Positions 24,908 to 34,255 of a stretch of 45,425 nucleotides of DNA are shown piece after piece. Numbering within the stretch: position 1 is the stretch's first letter; each line of letters begins with the position of its first letter. A program made the translations under genes and the position numbers. The notes under the pieces were generated by a model. That model worked only from the letters and a program-made list of their open reading frames with translations. It made no database searches and was not told the DNA's origin. Source of the stretch: an uncultured Clostridia bacterium (lineage in GTDB: Bacteria; Bacillota_I; Bacilli_A; RF39; UBA660); the NCBI GenBank assembly GCA_947643225.1, contig CANRVH010000007.1, forward strand, positions 1 through 45,425, written 5' to 3'.

Positions 24908-25444
24908 ATGCGTGAATTTTTAAAAGGATTGGGTTTGGACAAAGAAACAGTAGACACCATTATGGCTGAATATGGTAAAAATGTTCAAGGATTAAAAGAG
25001 GAAAAAGATGCTTTATCGAATAAGATAAATACTTATGAATCTGAAATCAAAAATCTTAAAGAAAGTTCAAAACAAAACGATGATTGGAAGTCTAAATTTG
25101 AAACATTAGAGCAGAAAATCAAACAACAAGAAGCTGATGAAAAGGCAAAAACAGAAGATAAAATTTTAACCGATAACATTATTTCTGTATTTGGAGATAA
25201 AAAGTTTACAAGTGACTATGTTAAAAACGGACTGATCGCTGATATTAAAACAGAATTAACAAAAGCAGAAAATAAAGGAAAAGGTATAAAAGAAATCTTC
25301 GAAAGTCTTACAAAAGACAAAGATGGAATATTTGAAAACCCAAATAAACCAACAGATATGCCACCGTTAGGAGAAGATGGTAAGATTTCAGATGAAGGAG
25401 CTGACGGTTTTGTTTCAATTATTCAAGAAAATCAAAGGAAATAA
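24908..25444 (+). CDS. Capsid scaffolding protein
   Basis: A 178-residue protein: long coiled coil (about 25-85, EKDALSNKINTYESEIKNLK), acidic C-terminus. This is the standard form of A118/SPP1-like scaffolds (gp20-type), placed directly before the capsid gene. ATG with SD AAGGAGG. Confidence 0.8.
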   Translation: MREFLKGLGLDKETVDTIMAEYGKNVQGLKEEKDALSNKINTYESEIKNLKESSKQNDDWKSKFETLEQKIKQQEADEKAKTEDKILTDNIISVFGDKKFTSDYVKNGLIADIKTELTKAENKGKGIKEIFESLTKDKDGIFENPNKPTDMPPLGEDGKISDEGADGFVSIIQENQRK

Positions 25445-25471
25445 AAAAATAAGAATAGGAGATGTTTAAAA

Positions 25472-26392
25472 AGGTATTTAAAAGATGAATTAAAAGGGTT
25501 TGTTCCTACAGAACAAGCAAAAGATATTATCAAAGGAGTAGCACAAGGTTCTGTGCTAATGAAATTATCACATGTTGAGTCTATGAAAAGTGATGAAAAA
25601 ACATTTAATGTTTTAACCGATGGACCAGGAGCTTACTGGGTTGGGGAAAGCAAGAGAATTCATACTTCAAAAGCTACATGGATTCACCCAAAAATGAAAG
25701 CTAAAAAATTAGCTGTAATTATCCCAGTAACTAAAGAAAAATTAGAAGATTCAACAATCGAAGTATTTAATGAATTGAAAGAGGGCATTTCAGAAGCGTT
25801 TTATAAAACGTTTGATTTAGCTGGTTTATTTGGTGAAGATTCCCCATTTGAAAAAAATGTACTAAGCGTTGCTACATCTGCAGGTAACGTTGTTGTTCTT
25901 GGAACTAATGGTGAAGGAAAAATTGATCTAGATGTATCTGATGCTATGGCATTAGTTGAAGAAGAAGATTTCGATGTTACTTCATTCGTAGCTAGAAAAG
26001 GTGTTAAAAACTCTTTAAGAAAATTAAGAGATGCGAACGGAAACCAATTGTATGTTGAAGGTGTAAATGGTGGAGAATTTTATAATGAACCTATTGAATT
26101 TGCACAAAAGGGAGCTTGGGATAAAACAAAAGCAGAAATTATCGGTGGAGATTTTAAAAAGTATTCTCTTATTGGTATTAGAAGTGGGATTTCTTATGAA
26201 GTATTAACAGAAGCAACACTTCAAGATACTTTAGATGAGGATGGTAAACCATTATCACTAGCTGAACAAGATATGATTGCAATTAAGGCAACTATGAGAC
26301 TTGGGTATTTACCAGTTAAAGATGAAGCTTTCTGTGCAATTGTTCCAAGTGGTTCTACAACTGAAGGTGAAGAAAGTGAAGGCACAAAGTAG
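25472..26392 (+). CDS. Major capsid protein, AGG start
   Basis: A 306-residue HK97-fold capsid protein. Typical segments are GAYWVGESKRIHTSKATW, AVIIPVTKEKLEDS and TMRLGYLPVKDEAF. The frame opens at AGG 25472, 10 nt after AGGAG (25457-25461), and encodes YLKDELKGFVPTEQAKDIIK, the usual N-arm. There is no in-frame ATG/GTG/TTG between AGG and the late internal start at 25553, which would remove 27 residues. A decoy ATG (25462) opens only an 8-codon frame. Confidence 0.9.
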   Translation, partial: RYLKDELKGFVPTEQAKDIIKGVAQGSVLMKLSHVESMKSDEKTFNVLTDGPGAYWVGESKRIHTSKATWIHPKMKAKKLAVIIPVTKEKLEDSTIEVFNELKEGISEAFYKTFDLAGLFGEDSPFEKNVLSVATSAGNVVVLGTNGEGKIDLDVSDAMALVEEEDFDVTSFVARKGVKNSLRKLRDANGNQLYVEGVNGGEFYNEPIEFAQKGAWDKTKAEIIGGDFKKYSLIGIRSGISYEVLTEATLQDTLDEDGKPLSLAEQDMIAIKATMRLGYLPVKDEAFCAIVPSGSTTEGEESEGTK

Positions 26393-26403
26393 GAGGGATA
26401 ATT

Positions 26404-26727
26404 ATGAATAAATATAAAAAGGGAAATTCTGTTATTTACGCAACAGAGAAAAGCTATAATACAATTTATAAGGTCCAAGGATATATTCCATGTGACAAAT
26501 CAGAAATTGTCGAGGACAATCTTGAACTAGAAACAGTTAAAGCAGAATTGGAATCAACGAAAGAACAATTAACTAACTCAAGTACTGAACTAGAAACAGT
26601 TAAAGCAGAAAATAAATCTTTAAATGAAACAATAGACAAATTAACTGATGAGATTGATAAACTAAAAGATGATTTTAAAAAAACAAAATCTAAATCAAAA
26701 AAAGATGAATCAGAAGAAAATGAATAG
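26404..26727 (+). CDS. Head-associated coiled-coil protein
   Basis: A 107-residue protein. The first 40 residues form a small beta-rich domain and the rest is coiled coil with two copies of LELETVKAE-type repeat (also visible as CTAGAAACAGTTAAAGCAGA twice in DNA). ATG, SD GGAGGG. Possibly a head fibre or decoration protein. Confidence 0.55.
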   Translation: MNKYKKGNSVIYATEKSYNTIYKVQGYIPCDKSEIVEDNLELETVKAELESTKEQLTNSSTELETVKAENKSLNETIDKLTDEIDKLKDDFKKTKSKSKKDESEENE

Positions 26728-26741
26728 GCAGGGAGGACATT

Positions 26742-27116
26742 ATGAAATTCGAAAACCAATATTTAACTTATAAAGAATATAAAGAGTTAAAGGGCGAACT
26801 TTCAGAAATGTCCTTTAGCTTATTAGAATATCGAGCAGAAAAGGAAATCGATGAGCAAACATTTAATCGTTTTAGAAAACTAAAAGAGTATCCTATAGAG
26901 TTAAAACTTTGTATTAATGAATTGATTACCGAAATCAAAAGGTACAACGAAGTTAGTAATAAATCTAGTGAGACAGTAGGTAGCTATTCAGTAAGCTATG
27001 ATAAACCAGTAACACAGGAAAAGAAAAAGTCTTTAAATGCCATAATTAAGGCGTATTTATCCGAAGTAAAAGTAGGTGGTATATTTGTTCTATATTGTGG
27101 AGATGATGAAAAGTGA
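26742..27116 (+). CDS. Head-tail connector protein
   Basis: A 124-residue protein with helical first half (LEYRAEKEIDEQTFNRF) like gp6/gp15-type connector adaptors. It is the first gene of the completion module after the capsid. ATG, SD GGGAGG. Confidence 0.65.
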   Translation: MKFENQYLTYKEYKELKGELSEMSFSLLEYRAEKEIDEQTFNRFRKLKEYPIELKLCINELITEIKRYNEVSNKSSETVGSYSVSYDKPVTQEKKKSLNAIIKAYLSEVKVGGIFVLYCGDDEK

Positions 27117-27466
27117 CAACTAATTCAAGTATGACATTGTATCATAAAAGATTTAATCCTCAAACGAGATTAGATGAATGGGATAGATATCCAATAAAAA
27201 ATGTGATGTGGCAGGGTGGAAAAGGTGCAAGTGTTGACAAAGGCTATGACAAAGCTAATGATATCAAAGTATTTATACCATACGATAAGAATGATGAATT
27301 AGAAAAAATACCATTTTCTATTGGCGATATTATCGTAGAAGACATTATAGAAGATGATATAGTTAAACAAAGTGATTTAAAGGTTGATTATTACAATATT
27401 ACTACGGCTATAAATAACAATAAATATGATGATAGTATGAAACACTGGTACTTAGGAGCTAAATAA
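27113..27466 (+). CDS. Minor capsid / head closure protein
   Basis: A 117-residue, beta-rich protein (RYPIKNVMWQGGKGASVDKG) of the A118-type minor capsid/closure group. GTG start overlaps the preceding stop; a GGAG lies upstream. Confidence 0.65.
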   Translation: MTTNSSMTLYHKRFNPQTRLDEWDRYPIKNVMWQGGKGASVDKGYDKANDIKVFIPYDKNDELEKIPFSIGDIIVEDIIEDDIVKQSDLKVDYYNITTAINNNKYDDSMKHWYLGAK

Positions 27467-27867
27467 TGAGTGTAAAAATGAAACCTACAAGTGTAATTAA
27501 AACACGATTAGGCATCCAAAAAAATGGACCAGCTCATGCATTTTTAACTGATACTTGTTTTAGATATATGAGTTCTTTTGTTCCAGGAGGAGTTAACAGT
27601 CATTTAAATAAGTCCGTTGATAAACAAGTAGATAAAGGTATATACCAAGGACGTGATCCTCAATTTTTGTATTATGGAAAATTAATGGTTGACCCAGTAA
27701 CGAGGAGTGCATGGGCTAGAAAAGGAGAAAAAAAAGTTTTAACTAATAAAGATTTAAAATTTCACACTCCAGGAACAGGAGCTTATTGGGATAAAAGAAT
27801 GATGACATCGAAGGGTAATGAGGTAGTAAAGGAAGTACAAGAATACGTGAATAGAGGGTGTAAATAA
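27466..27867 (+). CDS. Minor capsid protein (completion module)
   Basis: A 133-residue protein resembling the minor capsid 2 (PF11114-like) group: FLTDTCFRYMSSFVPGG and RDPQFLYYGKLMVDPVTRSAWA. ATG start overlapping the previous stop. Its TAA overlaps the next AGG by one base. Confidence 0.7.
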   Translation: MSVKMKPTSVIKTRLGIQKNGPAHAFLTDTCFRYMSSFVPGGVNSHLNKSVDKQVDKGIYQGRDPQFLYYGKLMVDPVTRSAWARKGEKKVLTNKDLKFHTPGTGAYWDKRMMTSKGNEVVKEVQEYVNRGCK

Positions 27868-28268
27868 GGATTGAAAAGATAAGACAATATTTAATTGATA
27901 TTAATATTATTGATAAAAATTGTAGAATAAACGTTGATTTTTTGGGAGAAAATCCAACTGAGTTTGCTATAGTTCCAATTCCTGTTGATCCAATATTGGA
28001 AAGACATGTAGATGGTTCATCATTAAGACAATATCAATTTCAATTAATTAGTTGTAATGATTATGGTGCTGATGTTCTTCAGAATATGGCCAATAGTAAA
28101 TTTTATGAGGATTTATATGATTTGATAGAAAAAAATAATAAGAAAGAAATATGGCCGGATATAGAAGGCATAGAAAGTATAGAATGTTTAAACAATGGAG
28201 CAATATCGGATGCTACAACTAATACTGCAAGATATTCAATTCAAATGAAAATTATATATGGAAAATAG
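27867..28268 (+). CDS. Minor capsid / tail terminator-like protein, AGG start
   Basis: A 133-residue protein of the minor capsid 3/tail completion type (YLIDINIIDKNCRINVDFLG, with QYQFQLISCNDYG). AGG (27867-27869) shares its A with the preceding TAA, like the common TAATG overlap. GAGGG lies 8 nt upstream. The first internal NTG start (27942) would remove 25 residues including the conserved N-terminal helix. Confidence 0.82.
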   Translation, partial: RIEKIRQYLIDINIIDKNCRINVDFLGENPTEFAIVPIPVDPILERHVDGSSLRQYQFQLISCNDYGADVLQNMANSKFYEDLYDLIEKNNKKEIWPDIEGIESIECLNNGAISDATTNTARYSIQMKIIYGK

Positions 28269-28279
28269 GAGGCAAGATA

Positions 28280-28795
28280 AGGGGAAAGTATAAAAGAGAA
28301 CAATATCAAATATTTGTAGATCCTACTAAAAAGGGAGATGCTACATCTATTTGGGAGGTAATAGGAAAGGATAATGATGAGTTGTCCAAAGAATTAAACA
28401 ATGAGGTAGAAGAAACTAAAAATGTTTTAGGAGAAACAGAAGTTGATGTAACAGCTGGCAACAGGACAATGTCTGTAGATCCATATAAAATGAGAAAGGA
28501 ATCAAAATTTGCTGATGAGTTATATGATATTATTAAATACGATAGAGATGGTTCTGATGTTGAATATCCATTTTTGGAGGTTAATACCTTTAAAGAGGTA
28601 GGAGAAAATACAGGTGAATTTGATGCTTGGATTCAGAGTGCAGCCGTTGATCTAAAATCATATGGTGGAGATGTAAAGGCTATTGGTGCACCTTTTGATA
28701 TTCATTTTATAGGTAAAAAAACATATGGAACGTTTAACCCATCAACTAGAAAATTCACACCAGAAACTGCAACAATTAATACCAAAAGTAAGTAA
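28280..28795 (+). CDS. Tail tube (major tail) protein, AGG start
   Basis: A 171-residue major tail protein. AGG 28280 lies 7 nt after a perfect AGGAGG (28267-28272) and is followed by GKYKREQYQIFVDPT, a typical tail-tube N-terminus. Other segments: GNRTMSVDPYKMRKESKFAD and GAPFDIHFIGKKTYGTF. The next in-frame NTG is TTG 28382, 34 codons inside, which would remove conserved sequence. Confidence 0.85.
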   Translation, partial: RGKYKREQYQIFVDPTKKGDATSIWEVIGKDNDELSKELNNEVEETKNVLGETEVDVTAGNRTMSVDPYKMRKESKFADELYDIIKYDRDGSDVEYPFLEVNTFKEVGENTGEFDAWIQSAAVDLKSYGGDVKAIGAPFDIHFIGKKTYGTFNPSTRKFTPETATINTKSK

Positions 28796-28800
28796 TATAT

Positions 28801-28824
28801 GAGAGGAATGTATCCTCTCTCTTT
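28801..28824 (+). terminator. Terminator/attenuator after tail tube gene
   Basis: GAGAGGA / TCCTCTC 7-bp stem followed by a T-rich tract. Common after highly expressed tail tube genes. Confidence 0.65.
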
Positions 28825-28847
28825 TTATGAAAGTGAGGAATAATTAT

Positions 28848-29333
28848 ATGTCAGATAATACTATTCAATTAAAAAATGAGAATATATTAAGATTAGAAAT
28901 AGTTACTGATAAAGGAGAAAGAACAGGAAATTATCTTGAATTTGATTTAGAAGATATTGAATTACCTTTTATTTATCAAGATATTATAGAAAAATTAAAA
29001 GCTAGTAGAAGAAAAATAAAAAATACATTTCTTATTATCGAAAAAAAAGAAGATCATAAAGGTAAAAAATTAATGAGTTCTAATCAAGAAGCTAAATTAA
29101 AAGCATTAAATGATTTTTACAAAGAACAAACAGAAATATATAATATGTTTTTAGGCGAAAATGGAGTTCAAAAATTGTTAAATGGAAGAAAACTAAGATG
29201 GACTACTTTAGATGAAATCGATGAAATTATAGAAGAAAAAATAGCTCCAAAATTGGATATTACTTTAGATGATATAACAAAAAAGATAAAGAAAAAGTAT
29301 TCAGTGCAAAAGGAAGATAATGTGCTTGAATAA
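28848..29333 (+). CDS. Tail assembly protein (A118 gp14-like)
   Basis: A 161-residue protein. ATG 28848 is preferred because GTGAGGA lies before it; the in-frame ATG 28827 is in the terminator tail. Position between tail tube and Gp15 is that of a tail assembly chaperone. Confidence 0.65.
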   Translation: MSDNTIQLKNENILRLEIVTDKGERTGNYLEFDLEDIELPFIYQDIIEKLKASRRKIKNTFLIIEKKEDHKGKKLMSSNQEAKLKALNDFYKEQTEIYNMFLGENGVQKLLNGRKLRWTTLDEIDEIIEEKIAPKLDITLDDITKKIKKKYSVQKEDNVLE

Positions 29334-29913
29334 TCCTGAATATGTTAAAGTTAACAATAAAAAATATAAAATTAATACTGATTTTAGAGTAGCTATCGAA
29401 TGTAATGTAATAGCAGAAGATGATAATATTGGAGATACAGAAAGACCTTTAGCCATAATTTATAAACTATTTGGTGATGAAGGATTAAATAACTCTCAAG
29501 ATTGGGAACAATTGATTGAGTTGGCTATTAAATACTTATGTTTAGGTAAAGAATTAGAAGACTCTACTGAAGAATCAGATATGGACTTAGAAAAGGATAG
29601 GTATTATATAAGAAGTAGTTTTATTCAGGATTACAAATATAATCCTTACGACATGGAATATCTTCATTGGTGGGACTTTTTTAATGACTTAAGCAATTTA
29701 TCTAATAGTGAATTTGGAAATTGTTGCATTTTAAATCGTGTAAGGAATTTAAGGACATTAGACGTTTCTAAAATAAAAAATCCAAAAGAAAAAGAAAAAA
29801 TCCTAAAATCAAAAAAACAAGTGTCATTAAATAAAATTCAAAAATATGAAATATCTGATGAAGAAAAGCAAAATCAGGATAAATTTTACGATTTATTAGA
29901 CGGAGGTGATTAA
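29320..29913 (+). CDS. Gp15-family tail assembly chaperone
   Basis: A 197-residue protein like bacteriophage Gp15: YKINTDFRVAIECNVIAED, a helical acidic middle and the conserved YMEYLHWWDFFNDL-like motif. It overlaps the previous gene by 14 nt; the two probably guide the tape measure during tail assembly. Confidence 0.8.
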   Translation: MCLNNPEYVKVNNKKYKINTDFRVAIECNVIAEDDNIGDTERPLAIIYKLFGDEGLNNSQDWEQLIELAIKYLCLGKELEDSTEESDMDLEKDRYYIRSSFIQDYKYNPYDMEYLHWWDFFNDLSNLSNSEFGNCCILNRVRNLRTLDVSKIKNPKEKEKILKSKKQVSLNKIQKYEISDEEKQNQDKFYDLLDGGD

Positions 29914-31924
29914 TGGGGATGGACAAGTTGTAATTGGAACGGAATTAGATACTGATAATTTTGATAAAGAAGTATCACATATTGAAAAAAGACTTAATGA
30001 ATTGGATGAAAAAAGTAAAAAGCCAATTGAGATAAGCGGTGTCAAGATTACAGGAACAAATAATCTCACGGATGAAGAGGTAAATGAATATAATGAACTT
30101 CAATCCAAATTGGGTGAATTATACAGTCAGAAGATGGAACTATCAAAAGTTGAAAAGTCTATTTCACAGGAATTAAAGAATCAAGAGGCAACTATTGAAA
30201 AACAAAATAATTCAGTTCAAAAACAAAGTTCAATAAATTCTAGCAATGCTGAAAAAATTTCGGTTCTATCAGCTCATTTGGAAGAAATGTTAAAAGAATA
30301 TAATGATATAAAAGGCGCAAATATTATTAGTAGTAAGGATTTAGGTAGAGCGAATGAATTAAAAAAAGAAATAAAACAAACTTCTAAAGAAATTGAAAAA
30401 CTTGGTGGAGGAAAAATAAGTATTAATGGAATTACAGATACATCTAAGAAAATTGAAAATATAAATAGTGGACTTGAAAATACTATAAAAAAAGTTGGAA
30501 AATGGGCATTAGCGGTATTTGCAATAGAAAGTGCATATGGTGCAGTAAGGAATGCTATAAGTACAATATCACAATATGATGATCAAATACAAAGCAATTT
30601 ACAATATATCCAATATGCTTTAGCAAATGCATTAAAACCACTTATAGAGACTATATTAAATCTTGTTGTGAAATTATTACAATATGTTAATTATATCGCT
30701 CAAGCATGGTTTGGAATAAATTTATTTAGTGGTGCTAAAGAGTTTCAAAGTATGGCTGATAATTCAAAGAAAACGGCTAAAAATGTTAGGGAAACTCGAA
30801 AAAGTTTAATAGGTGGTATAGATGAAATAACCATTTTAGATTCTGACAAAAGTAGTGAAAATGATAATATTACAGGTTTAGAAAATAAAATACCTAACTT
30901 TGATTTATCCACTCTAGATGGGCCTATTCCTGCTTGGTTAAAATGGATTGTTGACCATAAAGATATAATATTATCTGTAATGGCTGGTATAACTGCAGGA
31001 TTGCTTGCTTGGAAACTTGGACTTGGAGGTTTGAAATCATTAGGAATAGGTATTGCAATAGCAGGCATTGTTTATGCAATTCAATCTATAATTGAATATT
31101 TAAAAGATCCTAGTTGGGAAAATTTTGGGAAAATAATTACTGGAATAGGGCTAACTATTGCAGGTGTTGCTATTGCATTTGGAGCATGGCCAATAGCAGT
31201 GGCAGGTGCTGTTGTAGCGATTTTAGGAATTATTGTATCTCATTGGGAAGAAATTAAAACTTTCTTCTTAAATATTGCTACATGGTTAGAAAATAACCTC
31301 GGAGAATTCGGAAAATTTTTAGGTGGTGTTATAAGAGACTGGCTATCTATATTTGACGGACTATTTACAGGTGCAAAACAAATTTTTGATGGAATAATCA
31401 AAATAGCAAAAGGTGATTTTGCTGGCGGATTAGAACTGGTAATAAAAGGGTTGGCTAATTGTATTATTTCGCTTGTAAATAAAATGATAACAAGTCTTAA
31501 TACTGTCATTTCACCAATACGGAGTTTAATTGTTGCAGTAGGAAAGGTTACTGGCAAAAATTGGACGATGAGTAATATAAAAATACCAACACTTCCAAAA
31601 CTTGCAAAAGGAGGAATTGTTAACAATCCAGGAAAAGGTGTTAATATGGGATCTTATGTTGCAGGGGAAAGAGGAGCAGAAGCTATCCTTCCATTACAAA
31701 ACAGTAAGTTTGTAAATGATTTTGCTAAGCAAGTGGCTGATCAAACAGGTAATAACGATTTAATTATTCAGTTGTTAATAGATTTAAATAGAAATATATC
31801 AGAACTAGCAAAACAACCAACTATTTTAAATATTAATGGTCAGGAATTGGCTCAAGTAACATATGAAGATTTTGAAAACGAAGGAAGAAGAAAACAAAAA
31901 TCTACCACAATAAAAAGGAGTTGA
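29906..31924 (+). CDS. Tape measure protein; start uncertain (possibly GGG)
   Basis: A tail length determinant of about 670 residues: N-terminal coiled coil (about 10-180), a hydrophobic middle (about 345-460, LSVMAGITAGLLAWK and following) and the C-terminal ILPLQNSKFVNDFAKQV segment. The frame's only NTG (GTG 29906) lies inside the SD GGAGG and is unlikely. The ATG at 29913 is out of frame. GGG 29915, 8 nt after GGAGG, would give x-DGQVVIGTELDT, a common tape-measure N-terminus. A CCU initiator could read GGG by first-position wobble, as CAU reads GUG. One missing G after ATG is the alternative. Confidence 0.85.
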   Translation: MINGDGQVVIGTELDTDNFDKEVSHIEKRLNELDEKSKKPIEISGVKITGTNNLTDEEVNEYNELQSKLGELYSQKMELSKVEKSISQELKNQEATIEKQNNSVQKQSSINSSNAEKISVLSAHLEEMLKEYNDIKGANIISSKDLGRANELKKEIKQTSKEIEKLGGGKISINGITDTSKKIENINSGLENTIKKVGKWALAVFAIESAYGAVRNAISTISQYDDQIQSNLQYIQYALANALKPLIETILNLVVKLLQYVNYIAQAWFGINLFSGAKEFQSMADNSKKTAKNVRETRKSLIGGIDEITILDSDKSSENDNITGLENKIPNFDLSTLDGPIPAWLKWIVDHKDIILSVMAGITAGLLAWKLGLGGLKSLGIGIAIAGIVYAIQSIIEYLKDPSWENFGKIITGIGLTIAGVAIAFGAWPIAVAGAVVAILGIIVSHWEEIKTFFLNIATWLENNLGEFGKFLGGVIRDWLSIFDGLFTGAKQIFDGIIKIAKGDFAGGLELVIKGLANCIISLVNKMITSLNTVISPIRSLIVAVGKVTGKNWTMSNIKIPTLPKLAKGGIVNNPGKGVNMGSYVAGERGAEAILPLQNSKFVNDFAKQVADQTGNNDLIIQLLIDLNRNISELAKQPTILNINGQELAQVTYEDFENEGRRKQKSTTIKRS

Positions 31925-31928
31925 TAGA

Positions 31929-32309
31929 AGGGCATTTATAGAAGCAAGTTATGATAATAACGTATGGTTTGATTTACCCACACCATCAAAGGATAATTTC
32001 AGTCCAACTTATACTCACTTAGAAAATTCATTTAGAGATTCAATAGGTTATTTACATAGAGATATAAAAAGAAGAAATCTTACAAAGGTAGTAGTAGGTT
32101 GGTCAAAATTAAATGCCGAACAAATGGCCTTATTACAAACACTATATGAAAAAGATTATTTTTATTTGAAATTTACTGATAATTATGGTAATAGAGTTGT
32201 TAAAAAAGTATATGCTGGTCCACTCGATGGGAAAACAAAATATGCCGATATTAATACATATTTATTAGTAAAAAGAACTGATGTTCAAATGAGCTTTATC
32301 GAGTATTAG
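31929..32309 (+). CDS. Distal tail protein, AGG start
   Basis: A 126-residue protein of the tail-tip type (AFIEASYDNNVWFDLPTPSK; C-terminal LLVKRTDVQMSFIEY). AGG 31929 is 8 nt after AGGAG (31916-31920) and 4 nt after the tape measure stop. The next NTG start (32124) would discard half of the protein. In family members this N-terminus begins with Met at this position. Confidence 0.82.
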   Translation, partial: RAFIEASYDNNVWFDLPTPSKDNFSPTYTHLENSFRDSIGYLHRDIKRRNLTKVVVGWSKLNAEQMALLQTLYEKDYFYLKFTDNYGNRVVKKVYAGPLDGKTKYADINTYLLVKRTDVQMSFIEY

Positions 32310-32318
32310 GAGGTATAT

Positions 32319-34121
32319 ATGGAAACAGTAAGTGAAAGTTTTAAGAATACAATAAAGTCTGATACTCGAGAAATTAAGGGTTATATAGAAATTATTTTTG
32401 ATAATCAAGATGGTAGCGGATATACATTATCAACTGCTCCAAACAGATTAAGAAACAGTTTAGAAAATGAAATAGTTGATGGAATAAGAAAAAATAATAA
32501 ATATGCTAGTTTAGAAGAAAATTATACAGAATTAGATGGTAGTTTTCTTCTTCCTAACTATAATGTGAAGGGGGATAGGACAGGATATATAAGTGATGAA
32601 GTATTTGATGAACTAGAAAATAGGACTATAACATTGACTAAAAAAGATAACTTTGTTAATAGCAGTGGAATAACTATTTATTTTGAAAATAATATAGCTC
32701 AGAAATTTAATTTAAAAATAATTGACGAAAATGATGAAGAAATAAATTTGAGTGTTGATAATGATAAGAATGTTTATCAACATATATTTGAAAATCCTGT
32801 AAGAATAAAAGAAGTGTCACTTAATTTCTTGCAGATGGAGCATTCAAATAGAAGGATAAGAATTTCGGAAATAGATTTTGGTATATCTCAGGTTTACGAG
32901 GGTTCAGATTTAGTATCATTTTCTGTTAATGAGGAAATAGATTTGCTGTTTACAAGTACACCTATAAATAGTTGCACAATCAATCTAAATAATTATGATA
33001 ATTTATTTAATCCTTTAAATCCAACAGGTTTAGTAAAATATTTAACTGATAACTGCATAATAAATCCTTTTGTTGGAGTTTTAACAAAAGAAAATGGAAT
33101 AGAGTATGTTTCAATGGGGATTTTTTATTTAAAAGATTGGAGTTCCGATAATAATAGCAATGTTACTTTAAATGGTCAGTCATTAATGGGAATTTTATCA
33201 GGATTAACTATTAAAAGTGACGGACAATTTTTGTATAATAATAACCAAAGTTGGACAGGCAAAACTCTTGGAACATATTTGTCAAAAATGTATGGTTATA
33301 TTTTCATTTTTAAAAGTTATGGTACAGGACATAATTTATATTTAAAAGATACCAATTTGTTAAATTATTTAAAAACCCATTTTGCTTTTATGGCAACAGC
33401 CGATTATCCAAGGAAATTCTTTATTTCAAGAAGTAATGAGGCTATATTAGATTTAATAGATGATACTCCGGTTGATATTATATCAAGAAAACAATTAATA
33501 GAAGATGTTAAATATGAGAGTAAAACTGTAATTAATAAAGTTCAAATAACAGATATAGATCATTTTAGTTCTAAGTCATCAACTACAAAAGAAGATGTAC
33601 TTAATCAAACTTATACTTTAACTTCGGATGAAGAGTATGTTTGGTTTACTTTTAATAAGAGAATCAGTGGAAGACTAGATGATAGGGAAATTTTTAGTTA
33701 CACAAATAATGGAAATGGAAAAGCAGAAATGGTAGATTATAACAACTGGCTTGCGTATATAAAATTTACAGGTAATGTAGGCGACATAATTACAGTCCAT
33801 TTGGTAGCATTTATATTTGACAATCCCTCTGTATTAAATTTTTTGTTTCAAAATGATAATAAAATAGGAGATATATTATCACTTGATTATACAAATTATT
33901 TCAATGCAAAAAATGAAAATTTAAAATCTAATGCAGACTTCTATTTAACTAGAGATAAAAAGTATAAAGTCACAGGCAATTATGTAGGAGATCCAAGTTT
34001 AACTGCTGGAGATACTATAACAGTTGAAACGAAATTTGGTAATAAGAACGTTGTTTTAACTAAAATTGGTTTAAAATTTGATGGTGGATTAAGTGGTAAT
34101 TTCGAAGGAATGGGTGATTAA
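32319..34121 (+). CDS. Tail tip / baseplate protein
   Basis: A 600-residue protein after the distal tail gene. About 180-400 resembles tail-associated proteins of A118-like phages (DLVSFSVNEEIDLLFTSTPI; TINLNNYDNLFNPLNPTG-type repeat region). A peptidase site is not obvious. ATG with SD AGGAGG. Probably forms the tail hub. Confidence 0.7.
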   Translation: METVSESFKNTIKSDTREIKGYIEIIFDNQDGSGYTLSTAPNRLRNSLENEIVDGIRKNNKYASLEENYTELDGSFLLPNYNVKGDRTGYISDEVFDELENRTITLTKKDNFVNSSGITIYFENNIAQKFNLKIIDENDEEINLSVDNDKNVYQHIFENPVRIKEVSLNFLQMEHSNRRIRISEIDFGISQVYEGSDLVSFSVNEEIDLLFTSTPINSCTINLNNYDNLFNPLNPTGLVKYLTDNCIINPFVGVLTKENGIEYVSMGIFYLKDWSSDNNSNVTLNGQSLMGILSGLTIKSDGQFLYNNNQSWTGKTLGTYLSKMYGYIFIFKSYGTGHNLYLKDTNLLNYLKTHFAFMATADYPRKFFISRSNEAILDLIDDTPVDIISRKQLIEDVKYESKTVINKVQITDIDHFSSKSSTTKEDVLNQTYTLTSDEEYVWFTFNKRISGRLDDREIFSYTNNGNGKAEMVDYNNWLAYIKFTGNVGDIITVHLVAFIFDNPSVLNFLFQNDNKIGDILSLDYTNYFNAKNENLKSNADFYLTRDKKYKVTGNYVGDPSLTAGDTITVETKFGNKNVVLTKIGLKFDGGLSGNFEGMGD

Positions 34122-34123
34122 AA

Positions 34124-34255
34124 GTGCAGAAGATGAAAAAAGAAAATATTATTATTGTGGTAGGAAATAAATATATCAATAAAGCAAAGCAACTAGGTTT
34201 TGAAGTATATAATGGTTATCTTTTACCAAATGCAGAGGTGGATTTTTATGAATAA
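34124..34255 (+). CDS. Short protein in tail module
   Basis: A 43-residue ORF from GTG 34124 (ATG 34133 is an alternative), with GGGTGA just upstream. It overlaps the next gene by 8 nt. Function unknown. Confidence 0.5.
   Translation: MQKMKKENIIIVVGNKYINKAKQLGFEVYNGYLLPNAEVDFYE

Noticed and set aside
20616..31931. AGG read as an extra SD, with ATA/ATT (after it) as the true start.
   Set aside because: It fits only three genes; the others have GGA, GCA, TAT or AAC after AGG, and a proper SD already lies 7-10 nt upstream.
20616..31931. AGG starts as ordinary pseudogenes in a decaying prophage.
   Set aside because: The frames are full length with no stops, and the same substitution recurs only at start codons.
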